Made by a program: the position numbers and the translations under genes. Source: Solen grandis (taxonomy: Eukaryota > Mollusca > Bivalvia > Adapedonta > Solenidae). From it: a stretch of 64,000 nt of DNA. Under the pieces are notes generated by a model. That model did no database searches, was not told the origin of the DNA, and worked only from the letters and a program-made list of their open reading frames with translations. This document shows positions 1-10,134 of this stretch, in pieces. Location: the NCBI GenBank assembly GCA_021229015.1, contig CM037777.1:56242089-56306088 (forward strand), written 5' to 3'. Every line of letters starts with the position of its first letter. Position 1 is the stretch's first letter.

Positions 1-1499
1 AGAAGCGTTTGTAGACCAGTTGATGTATAAGAAAAAAGAACAGTATCATCAGCGAACAAAAGCAAACATATCTGAAGTTCATTCAATGTAATAGCTTCAA
101 TACCGTCATTAGTTATATATGATGTCATGTCATTTATGAACATAATAAAAAGTAATGGCGATAACGTTTCTCCTTGTTTGACGCCCATATGACTACTAAA
201 ATAATCAGATATTTCTCCATTAACTTTAACACAAGACATAACTGATTCATACATAGCCTGCATTATTTTTATAAATTTAGACGAAACATTCATTTTAATT
301 AATTTAAACCAAATTCCGTTTCTATATACTAGATCAAATGCTTTCTTAAAATCTATGAAAGCACAATATAGTTTCTTCTTTTCTTTATGAACTATTTTGT
401 TAATTATTGACTCGAGAATAAATATACAATCTATTGTACTTTTATGTGGCCTAAATCCAAATTGATTATCTGACAATATTTCATTATTTTCTGTCCATTT
501 TAATAAACGGTTATTCAAGATCTGTGAAAATATCTTTGAAAAAACACTTGTTAAGGTTATACCTCTATAGTTATTCGGATCATTCTTATCTCCCTTTTTT
601 GGTATAGGGACTATTACTCCCTTTGTCCATGCTTCTGGATAGACACTATTGTTAAACATGTAATTAAAAAGCTTACATAAAATAGGTGATAATATTTCAC
701 TTGCTACAATAAAAATTTCTGGGATCAGTAAATCAACCCCTGGACTTTTCCCCTTTTTTAACTTACTTATTGCTTTATCTATCTCATTCTTATCAAATTC
801 ACGGTCTAATTCATTGATTGTATGGTTAAAATCATTTTCATTCAAATCATTTTCAACTTCCTCATTAAAAAACTGATCGCGACTCGAAAAAAGCTCCTTG
901 AAATGCTCATAAAATTCCTCTTTAGAAATATCATTTTGCTTAGGTTCCTTTTTCTTTATCTTTCGAATAATATCCCAAAACTTATTAGGTGTATTTTTCG
1001 CAGCGTTATGTAATGCTGTTTTTTGGTCAAAATTGTATTTCAATTTAGATTTACGAATAATTGTCCGATATATTCTACGTTTCTCTATAACCAAGTTAAG
1101 ATGTCCTGTTGTCCTATGTTTTCGATATTGTTTATTGATGAATTTCAATTCGCGTCGAGCTTTTTCACATTCCTCAGTGAACCACGGACTTATGTATTTA
1201 CGTTTTACGCTAGTTTGTTGTTTTAAGCCAATACACATTGTTGTTCCAAATACACTATGTGCACACTTGTACAGAGTGTCTGCAAAAGTATGAACACAAC
1301 TATTAATGCTTATATCTGATGAGATGACTTGTGTTACAATGTTGTTGAGTGTGTCAGAATTGCTGTACAGTGTTTGTCTAAACTGTTCTTTCTTTTTGTC
1401 ATCCCATTTAATTTTATCAATGTTAATTAATGGTTTATCTGAAATACGCTCATTATATTGCACTTTAATATTTATCTGTATAGGAACATGGGATGAGCA
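1..1499 (-). CDS. LINE ORF2 reverse transcriptase region, truncated by the window edge
   Basis: Open for about 498 codons without a stop from the frameshift to position 1. Motifs in order: KLKKGKSPGVD, PIPKKGDKNDPNNYRGITL, NQFGFRPHKST, AFIDFKKAFD, GVKQGETLSPLLF and the catalytic FADD (45-56). These are RT blocks 0 to 5 of non-LTR elements. The linker between endonuclease and RT includes PWFTEECEKARRE, which also occurs in other ORF2 proteins. The thumb, any zinc knuckle and the 3' UTR lie outside. Confidence 0.93.
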
Positions 1500-2284
1500 T
1501 GCATATATATCGTGATATTATTGTTTATTATGTGAAACATATCATGCTCTACAAGAGCTAAATCAATAACACTTTGACCAGTAGTATTAATATATGTATA
1601 CTGCCCAATACTTGCGTCATCGCCTATCCTACCATTCACAATTCTCATATTTGAACTTTTACAAATATCAAGTAATTTTATCCCTGACGAATTAACAATT
1701 TTATCTTCGCTATTTCTGAATGTATAGTTAACAATCTCCCCATCTTGATAATTATCTAATATATGTAAATATCTCTCTATATTTTCAAATTGGTAAATGA
1801 AGTCATCTCTATTAGCTGTTCTGGCATTCATATCCCCAATAACAGAAACTTTACCAAGAGTAGAATATTTTCTTATACCTAACTCTACCTGTTCAAAAAA
1901 ACCTGAACTGTGTGATTTAAAATATACTGACTCACTAGGTGGAATATACAGAAAACATATACATATATCATAGTTCAAGTGGAAAAACGATTTCTCTAAT
2001 TTAATCCAAATCATTCCATTCATATCTTTTTCTAATACTTTCACCCCTTCAGATATGCTCTCTTTCACAAACAAACATATCCCTCCATGTCCTCTATTAC
2101 TCTTCCTACGGGCTGATACACTCTCTGTTCTAGGTACACTTATACACTCATATCCGTCCAGCTCAAACACGTCACGCTTACTCTGCCACGTTTCACTACA
2201 AAATACAACATCAAAGTTGGTTACAAAACCCACAAACTCTTCATCAGTTAAACAGTTTCTCAGTCCCTCGACATTCCATGCCAC
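1472..2284 (-). CDS. LINE ORF2 endonuclease domain (APE type), frame broken at its end
   Basis: 270 residues from the ATG, although the frame may start slightly upstream. Endonuclease motifs in order: WNVEGL (Asn), SETW (Glu), YIPPSE (Tyr), GDMNAR (catalytic Asp/Asn) and SVIDLALV (SxxD). APE-type endonucleases nick target DNA to prime reverse transcription. The final His motif (SSHVPI) lies in another frame: an ATATATAT tract at about 1502-1509 shifts the frame, and translation stops at 1472. Adding or losing one TA there would explain it. Confidence 0.9.
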   Translation of the reverse strand: MAWNVEGLRNCLTDEEFVGFVTNFDVVFCSETWQSKRDVFELDGYECISVPRTESVSARRKSNRGHGGICLFVKESISEGVKVLEKDMNGMIWIKLEKSFFHLNYDICICFLYIPPSESVYFKSHSSGFFEQVELGIRKYSTLGKVSVIGDMNARTANRDDFIYQFENIERYLHILDNYQDGEIVNYTFRNSEDKIVNSSGIKLLDICKSSNMRIVNGRIGDDASIGQYTYINTTGQSVIDLALVEHDMFHIINNNITIYMHAHPMFLYR

Positions 2285-2314
2285 AATCGATAGCTCACAC
2301 TCTTCTCCGTCCCC

Positions 2315-2734
2315 CTAGTCAGATCCGGACTTGTACTGCCTGTTGTTGATAAACAGTTTATCTCGCACTAAAAAAGCACGTTTGCCCTCCCCTCTAGCCT
2401 TCAGCATAACTGGTATCAGGGACTTTCTTCGCTCCTGCACTTCCTGTGGAAGCTGGTCAAATACATTATAAGGTCCCCCTTTCAAATTAACTGATTTAAG
2501 CGCACTTTTTACACAAAACTTTGAATCAGTATCCTTGAATTTTACAACAATCGGACGAATTTTACCTGGAGATGGCCCGCCCATTCGATGCGACCTGTCG
2601 ATCTGTAATTTACTCTTTGGGTCCTGGATATTTAAGACGGATTGGCAAAAGTCAAATATCTTAGCCGTGCAATCTTCAGTTGCTGCAGCCTGTGCGTATG
2701 TGTTTGGCGCGTTGTTGACAGATGGACTTTTCAT
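2315..2734 (-). CDS. LINE ORF1 protein, C-terminal domain
   Basis: A 139-residue frame with DRSHRMGGPSPGKIRPIVVKF and QEVQERRKSLIPV ending in AFLVRDKLFINN. This is the pattern of the C-terminal domain of L1-like ORF1 proteins (RxHRMG, RPIIVKF, then a YDKLYING-like end). Those proteins bind element RNA and act as nucleic-acid chaperones. Typical ORF1 proteins are longer, so this copy is probably 5'-truncated. It ends about 30 bp before the ORF2 endonuclease ATG. Confidence 0.75.
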   Translation of the reverse strand: MKSPSVNNAPNTYAQAAATEDCTAKIFDFCQSVLNIQDPKSKLQIDRSHRMGGPSPGKIRPIVVKFKDTDSKFCVKSALKSVNLKGGPYNVFDQLPQEVQERRKSLIPVMLKARGEGKRAFLVRDKLFINNRQYKSGSD

Positions 2735-2868
2735 GCCTTGCTCGGTATAATTTTATATATTGTAAAGATCTAATACTAATTCGTTACAATCAATTGTAAT
2801 TAACTTTTGATAAGAGCCGCATACCTATTGGTTACGTTTATTTACATGTTATATACTAATTAAATAAT

Positions 2869-3003
2869 GGTAGCGAATTGACTGACGATTAATGGTAGCG
2901 AATTGACCGGCATTTTTCAAAGTGGTAGCGAATCGTCTGAAAAGTGGTAGCGAATCGTCTGAAAATATACGGTAGCGAATTGTCTGGGTAGCGAATTGTC
3001 TGG
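2869..3003 (+). repeat. cluster of six GGTAGCGAATTG-type short repeats
   Basis: The core GGTAGCGAATTGTCTG (or ...TCGTCTG / ...TTGACTG) recurs six times at irregular 16-30 bp spacing. Function unknown. It lies just upstream of the LINE in LINE orientation. Confidence 0.8.
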
Positions 3004-3640
3004 CATTCTTATCTTGGCCAAAATTTACTTAACGCACAGTATTTAAAGCTGGGGACTCGAGGCTGCATTCACTTAACTGATAAAGTGATGCCCCCGATGA
3101 AGAAATCAAATGCACATGCCGTTTCTTTCTTTCTTTCTTCATTTTTTTTTTTTTTTTGAAGACTTGCAACGAAAGAAAAGCAAACGCATAAAAATATAAA
3201 AAAATTAGCGGATATTGAGCTCCGAAAACCATGAAAATGTTCAATCATGGCATAAAAATTTCAGCCTTATTTAAGCAATGCTGAAATTTTTATTGCATTT
3301 ATCCTTTCAGTTTTGGCATTGTTCTTTATGCACATGCGTACACCGGAATACGCGTCTGCGCTAATCGAATAATGGGTTTAAGAAAAAAGGTGATGATGAT
3401 GATGATGGTGGTGATGGTGGTGGTGGATTAATACATGTAATACAATAGATGCATTTCTTACTTTATTGGACGGGCTTTTCAACGAAATTTTTGTCCTTTA
3501 TAATTGAGGATTTCCAGGCGGGCGCCGGGCGTTCTCGGGCGTCTTGCGTTCACTCAAGTTGACCTGCTATGAATTCTATGTCTTTCAATGGCTTGCTTCA
3601 ATAATTGAACAGACTTTTACATTATGCAATTGACCTTGTG
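3004..3640. other. no gene seen; simple repeats only
   Basis: Contains a pyrimidine-rich TTTC/T tract at about 3124-3160 and a GAT/GGT trinucleotide repeat at about 3389-3427. No homology recognised. Confidence 0.6.
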
Positions 3641-3647
3641 ACCTTGA

Positions 3648-3835
3648 CCTACTATTTGAGTTTACCGTCGCTTCAACAGTATTTCAGTCATATAGCGACG
3701 TCCAGCTAATTACAGGTGGAGGAAGACCGCGTATGCAAGCAGGCATCCGTGTAGAACCACGGACCTACCGCAAGTCAGCTGGAAGTCTTCCTCACATGGA
3801 ATTCCGAATTAACCTGCCGGGTGGTTAAGAGTGGC
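3648..3835 (-). repeat. tRNA-derived SINE, family 1 (partial)
   Basis: Shares TCAGTCATATAGCGACGTCC, AGCTAATTACAGGTGGAGGA and CTACCGCAAGTCAGCTGGAA with the copies at 37.0, 40.2 and 55.0 kb. The tRNA-like head is truncated here. Confidence 0.8.
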
Positions 3836-4066
3836 GGGAATTGAATTTCACTAAATGCGCGTTCGTATCACGTGGCTGTAAGAACACGTGGATATTTGGG
3901 GAAACTGCAAGATTTTTGTTGTTGAAGTTATTGTAAGTTTAAGTAGATGCATCCTCGGTGCCCGGATTATATCACATGTATTATGAATAGTCTGTGCAAC
4001 GAGAGAGAAGTGGGTTTGTCACGTTACAGATAACTCACAATAGGGGAGAATAATATGTAAACGGCC

Positions 4067-4122
4067 GGGTAGCTCAGTCGATAGAGCATTTGATCTGGGT
4101 TCGAGTCCCGGTCAGGCTGCAC
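4067..4122 (+). repeat. tRNA-like SINE head lacking the anticodon arm
   Basis: GGTAGCTCAGTCGATAGAGC is an A-box/D-arm and GGTTCGAGTCCCGG a B-box/T-arm, flanked by a weak acceptor stem. Only about 6 nt separate the two arms instead of the 20-25 needed for an anticodon arm. It is probably a pol III promoter head of a SINE whose body runs to about 4260, not a functional tRNA. Confidence 0.65.
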
Positions 4123-4399
4123 ATTTTGTCTCACCCTGTGACATAGGTGATGCCATATATTTACCAGTATTAAGGCCTTTATCAAAGGTCGAATTTCAGT
4201 TTCACAGATATATGGTGAATTGTCAGGTGTCGCGGATATGGTGCAGTCTTACAATGGCATAAAACTGAAAAACTTAATTGCCATCTCCACTTCTACCTAT
4301 CTTATTCCAATGACAGACCATCTCGACATTATCATCCCTTGTCTTACAGATTAATGACGACCACTTCTAATAGCAACAAATGTTCTTTCTTTCCACAAG

Positions 4400-5060
4400 T
4401 TGTCTACCAATTGGATAACCTACCACCCAACACTGTGGCCTGAACTTGGAGCATGTCAGATCGAATATACTTCTCCGTTGGGAAATATCAGACTATTTAC
4501 ATACATGGGAAAACTGTTGTGTCCGATAGATCAGTTTACAGGTGACATAAACAATGAAAGAAAAGATGCCACCCGCCCTGGTCAGTCCACTACTGCTGCT
4601 ACTAATGTTGCTGCTATGGAGGATCTGATTAAACAAGACGCCAGACGTATATTGATAGATATTGCTGATTGTGTTGGCTTATCATCGGGGTCAGTTCATA
4701 AGCTTCTGACACTACGGCAAAAGTTAACCCTTTCCCTCATATATACTCATTTTGACGCCCTCAATAGGTATCACATAAAGCCTGATCTGCAGAAAACCAC
4801 AGTTAAACCTTACCAAATTTAATTACAAAATACTCATTTCCAGACCACTGAGGAGCAACGAACAGCATACAACCTGATCAGCCTGCGTGTTACTCGCAGG
4901 CTGATCTGGTTTTATGCTGTTCGCATAGGTCTTTTCATGGTGTCCTCTATGAGGGAAAGGGTTAAACGATCGGTCCATCATCTCTTGGCTGAAGAACTAA
5001 GGTCTACCTGTGTGAAAATGACCAAACGTCTTTTAGAAAGTACAATAATTGTCAAAATCA
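4400..5060 (+). pseudogene. mariner-type transposase relic interrupted by a MITE
   Basis: The left part reads AAMEDLIKQDARR then ADCVGLSSGSVHKLL, the second helix-turn-helix of mariner transposases (ELIRQDRRIT... EIGISVGSVHTIL type). The right part, after the MITE at 4728-4962, reads VHHLLAEELRSTCVKMTKRLLE, which corresponds to the downstream WVPHLLTEEQK...RVxxAKxLL segment. The two halves lie in different frames and the catalytic DDD region is not seen, so the gene is dead. Confidence 0.75.
4728..4962 (+). mobile_element. TTAA-flanked MITE, family A, copy 1 (235 bp)
   Basis: Terminal inverted repeats CCCTTTCCCTCATA / TATGAGGGAAAGGG are flanked by TTAA on both sides (4724-4727, 4963-4966). 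The core contains a palindrome of the type CAGCCTGCGAGTTACTCGCAGGCTG. TTAA duplication and CCC ends are typical of piggyBac-superfamily elements. Inserted in the mariner relic. Confidence 0.9.
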
Positions 5061-5169
5061 TAGAATTTCTGACAAGCTTACATAGTTTGCATTTTTTAAT
5101 GAATTTATTCCAGTTACAAATGGCCGAAGTATATGGACAGTGTACCGTGCACTCTCAAAACTGAAGAGA

Positions 5170-8100
5170 TGTAATGAAAAGAGTAGATCTGCAACTGGAC
5201 TCACAGGCTTTTTCCCATATAAATGACAAAGCGTGCGCTTCACCGATCAGGATTTCCTGGAAAAGGAAATAGTAGTTCATGCAGTTTCCTCACCCCACTA
5301 CAGCCGTTGCGATTTTATTCCCGTTTTCTTTATTTAAGAAAATCCTCTTTTGATGTCGATAAGACTTTCGAAGTACGCTGGGCAGTGTCATTTTCCAGTG
5401 TCTGAAAGGTGGGCCAAGAAAACCTTTCTTTTTACCTTTCAAGTTTCCGATAAAAGAAAATACTTCGAAAAGTTGACAGATTATGGGCGAGTCTCATGCT
5501 GCGCCAATGACAAAATTAAATGAATGTCCCTCGTACACCTTGTTAGGATTGAAGTGTGTCTTGTGTTCAAATTTGGTATAGAGGTTGCTTTCCAAACAAA
5601 CAAAGGTCGGGGTTTGTTTTGTCGGTGTTATAAATATGATGGGGAAAATGAACCTGGTTTCACATAAGCTTTGAGTGAAAAATTATTCCATTTGTGCAAA
5701 TTTCACAGATGTAAAACAGTATCGAACTTTTAAAGAGTAATTAGTTTGTGTAATGCAACATACCGGGCACACTAACGCTTGGTTTGGACGGTAGGGCCAG
5801 AATTGGGTTGGATCAGTACATTGCAACTGTAAACATCAATGTACACCATCAAATATTATACATTTGTATAAGCCACCGATTTACCATCTAGGTACACCCC
5901 CCCCCCCAAATGAAACAACAAATCTGGAAATAATACAGTTTTCTTTATTCTTTTATGAATTTCAGTACAAAATGTACAAAGCAAAAGATATTTAAATATG
6001 TCAGCTTGTTACAGCATTCAAGTTGCCCTTGATGATAACAGCATGATGAACATGTACTTAACAAGCCCACTCTAGGGCCCACTAATAACCAGAAAAATAA
6101 ATAACTGTAAACACAAGTCTTTACAACATTCATATAAACAGAATACAGACACGTGAGTACCACTGCCTGGGATAATGACTCTTCTACTTTCTATACAGTC
6201 ATGAGGATGCGTGCAAGATATATATAAATAGGTCAACTATGAATGAATTCACGTACATGAATATAGGAAGTAGATAAACAGTATATATGCATATAGAATA
6301 TACATAAACCCCACACTGACAACATTTTTGAATATCTTCCATGAAAAAAATCTTAATTCTGAATCTGACACTAATTGATTACATGAATAAGGTTATATAT
6401 ATTCTGTCACTGTATGGAACAATTACATTCACGAAGCTACATTAATTCACATCTTTTTACATTGTAATTATGATGTGTTGTTTAATTTTGATACAGATTT
6501 GGTGAGTCAGAATTTAGTTACACATCAATTTAATATTTTGTAATGAAACCTTGAACAAAGAGCAATTCATCCAAAATTTCAAAGTATTCAAGACACAGAC
6601 AAAAGGAAATGTCACAGAAACAGAGCATGTGTATCCCATGTAAACAGAAGGCTGAAGTTAACGGAAAATATTTTAATTTGCGATGGATCAAGATGTCACT
6701 GAAATAAATGTCCAGATACAAATATAATTTAACAAACATGTTAACTAACTATAATCTTCCATCTGACAGCATCATCCAAACCATTAATTCTGCGTAACAT
6801 ATAGAATCCCTGTCTAAACCTACGTTTGCTCAATAAACTTTGCTTCTTAACCGATATATGTGAAAGTGATAACGGTATACATACCGTGGGTTCAGGATAA
6901 TGACAGAAACACTAATTATGAAGTGATTAGGAAGATGATTTTATGAACCAGCAATATATATATATGGATATATATATATATATATATATGATTCAGCCAT
7001 TTTTACTTAATCATATCTAAACTCTAAATCAATACCAGATCAGCCTGTGTAGAACAGGCTGATACACTTTGTAACTTGCCAATCCCTTTCAGATTAGAAA
7101 GTAATACTGTAACACCTTCACAAACCGAAAATTACTGTATAGGGCCTTTATTTCACAAAGTGTTTAATCTGGCATTTTTCTCATTTTTTTTAAAAGTCTG
7201 TGACTTCATCCATTTATCTGATTTTGATTGTTATAAAAAACATTGTGTAATTAAAGATTTGTGAACAAGTTGCGAAATATTGGTTTTTGAAAGAAATGCA
7301 AAAATAAATTACCTACAAAATAAAAGCCCTATGTAGTATAGCGACAAGTGCTAACAGGAGAATGTAAACAAAGCTGAGCAAGTGCAAATGTTATTAAACA
7401 TGTTGCAAGCACCATTACGCCATTCGCCCGAAAAATGGCAAAATAATTATGTGGAAAAGATAGAAACACAAAATGTGTTTTCATAATAAAGCCTAAGGCA
7501 AGAGTCTGGTAAAGCTCTAATTAACGAGTATGCAAATAATTCTTTCTTAGGGATTGGAAACTCAAATTCTGCAGGATCACTCAAACACCTCAGTCTTCAT
7601 GAATGAAACAGAAAAAATGACAGGCAACCAGTATTAACCCAGATCTGACTGTGGAGAGAAAGGCTGACTGTTTTATATCACCTGCTTCTCAGTTACTATG
7701 ACAACACAGGCACAATATGCTAATGCTTTATAATTCTGTAATCTGTCTCAAATTCCACCAATTCATAGCACATAAGGAAAAAAGACATTTCACCATTTTT
7801 GTTTTATAAAGGTTTAAAGTAAATGACTTTGTATATGTAGACATATAAAACTAGAACTATGACTATAGGCTGTTAATAACCCTGTATCCAACCTTTTGTT
7901 TTCAAGTTATTTGAGTGTAAGACTAAGACATGGCAGGGCAGACAAGAGTGATTTCTTTACAGCCCTCACTTCAGTGAAGCAGAAGCAAAATAATGACCTT
8001 CCTGACAGTATTAGTTAAGAAATGATATATTAGAGACATGTATTTTTATTATGTAAACAAAAATATGAAAAACATTCCTAAATATTACTTAGAACTTTGA

Positions 8101-9200
8101 GTTACTGGAGGAATTTGAGCATTTATGCTATTTTGGAAAACCTGATTGGACAGAAATATATATATCTCCAACTTATCAAGGTATATTGATTTTTTCTATA
8201 GCTGACCAAGTATATCTTGGAAATCATTAATATATAAAATCATTTTGTCTCTGAGAATTTTTGGAAAATAATATAAGTTAACATATACATGTAAATTATC
8301 TTAACAAACATACAATAGTGGAACAAATTTAAAAATTCAAATGTAGCTTTACACATAATACTAACTTAACACTAAATGTTTACAACAATTATTACTTCCA
8401 ACAAAATCAACAAATAATGATACCTTGAAAACAAACAATGCTTTCAAATTCAAAAGAAATCATAATGATACAATGAAAAAAGATCTCTCTCCCACAAATG
8501 AAACCTAGGCAAATATATTGGCAATGAGGTAGAAAACACACATATCAGCATCATGCTTGCTTGTCCCATATGACAAGCAGGTCCACATTGGAGGCATGGC
8601 AGTTTGGGGTTAACATTGTGGAAGCTAGAAAAGTAACTGCCATATTAGCACTCTATGATGCTGCATTGATAACCAGCAATTTGAAGCCAGAATCAAGGTT
8701 CTATTTGGAAAATAAAAATATGCCCACAAATTACACAAACACAAAAATATATACTTATATGAACAAAAAAATATTGGTACACATATAACTGACATATAAT
8801 GATTCATTTGAAAAAAAGTCTTTAAATTTATAGTGACATTTATATAACATTTAAATGGCTAACATTTTTTGGACAAATTGGTGCCTGTATAAAAAAGTAT
8901 ATCCAAAGTATAATTTCTAAAGATTGTATTGCATGTGACATTTTTGTATTTCTGAAATATTTATATTATTTCTGAACCTTTCTAACAAACCAACATCAGT
9001 GATGCATGTACAAATTACATTTTCACATACAATGTAAACTTTCAGTTCACTATTGTATGAAATAAATTAAAAACAGTGAATAACTAAAATCATTTTTTTC
9101 TTAAAATTACACCTTAAGTTTAAAATCAACCCAGCACTTGAAGTATGTTAAAAAGCACCATTATACACAATTTTCCTCTTACAGACATATTTTGATGCAT
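5170..9200. other. no gene recognised
   Basis: AT-rich sequence without a convincing open frame. Contains a C-run at 5894-5907, a TA dinucleotide repeat at about 6953-6989 and a short palindrome GATCAGCCTGTGTAGAACAGGCTGAT near 7039-7064, which resembles the MITE core. Confidence 0.6.
5944..5949 (-). other. candidate poly(A) signal (AATAAA)
   Basis: On the minus strand AATAAA is followed after about 30-40 nt by a TTTGTTGTTT stretch and a G-run, the usual order of signal, cleavage site and GU-rich element. If it served the GRAF-like gene, the 3' UTR would be 12 kb and would include several transposons, which makes that use doubtful. Confidence 0.2.
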
Positions 9201-9205
9201 TGGTA

Positions 9206-10132
9206 ACCAGAGTATGAGAGAAATAAGTATCCAGAAAAGTGCCATAACTTATTTATTAATATGGTTATTAGAATAAAACTTTCAAAAGTGATACTTTGAT
9301 ATATTTTGAACTTAATCCGAAAAAGAAAAGGAAACAAATTGCACTCAAGTAAATTCCACAGTCACTATAGCAATGTCAGGTAATGTTCAGCAGGGCAAAT
9401 TTTGCAAATCTTCACATATTTACCTGTCTTTAAAGATCACATATAGATATATTCCCAACGTCAAAAACTGCCCAAAATATACGGAACGCTTCCAAGACCT
9501 TTTCTCAAGGCCTATGTAATGTCATGGACAGAAATCTGACATCAGTTCCGTTAATATCGAAAGACAAGATCATTTGTTTAGCAAAAACCATTAAAGTGCT
9601 ATCCCCTAAAGTTTTGTATATTAATGTGTAAACCGAAACCGCTCCCCATGATCATGGACACTTACAGCAAAGGTTAAGTGAAGAACACCAATATATATGG
9701 GTGGTTCTTTGCTCTCAAAACTACCCTGTGCACAATGTTTGCTGACCGCCCAAGATCTGGATGTCCGTGCGCGATGTCAGGAAGACACAAGTTGTTGTTT
9801 TGGAAACAATCCGTAAAATTGCACAGGAAAGTTTCAGATCATATTTTTACAAGTAGATCCATAGGTGGGAGATGGATGTATCGTGCAAATGAAATATTTT
9901 GAAATATAATTTTAGATGTGTCAGATAGTCTTTACAGATGCCATATTCTTTTCACGAGTAAGTTGCCCTGCTCACATTACCTGACGTTGCCATAGTAACT
10001 GTGCAACATGTATCATTTTTGCTTTCAGATTAAGACCAAGATATATCAAAGTATCACTTTAGGAGATTTCTTTCTAATAATCATATCAATGAAAAAGTTA
10101 TTGCAGTTTTCCGGATACTTTTTGAATACCCC
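9206..10132 (+). mobile_element. Tc1/mariner-like element with long (>200 bp) inverted repeats
   Basis: The arms at about 9220-9420 and 9940-10130 are imperfect inverted repeats. Matching stretches include AAGTATCCAG/CCGGATACTT, AAGTGATACTTTGATATA and CAGTCACTATAGCAATGTCAGG. TA dinucleotides flank both ends. The interior encodes a transposase fragment. Element ends are placed by eye, within about 10 bp. Confidence 0.75.
9720..9902 (+). pseudogene. Tc1/mariner-like transposase N-terminal fragment
   Basis: The frame reads DRPRSGCPCAMSGRH, the GRPR-type motif between the two DNA-binding helix-turn-helix subdomains of Tc1 transposases (DRPRSGRPR). It continues about 40 residues before stopping at 9902. 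No DDE catalytic region lies between the inverted repeats, so the element is non-autonomous. Confidence 0.6.
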
Positions 10133-10134
10133 TA

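Larger units (their letters stand above)
1..2760 (-). mobile_element. non-LTR retrotransposon (LINE) of the APE-endonuclease class, 3' part outside the window
   Basis: ORF1 end, endonuclease and reverse transcriptase follow each other on the minus strand in LINE order. The RT continues past position 1. The 5' end lies somewhere near 2740-2760, and no 5' UTR is recognised. Apart from one 2-bp frameshift near 1500, ORF2 is open over its whole visible length, so the copy is fairly young. The clade is not assigned. Confidence 0.9.
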
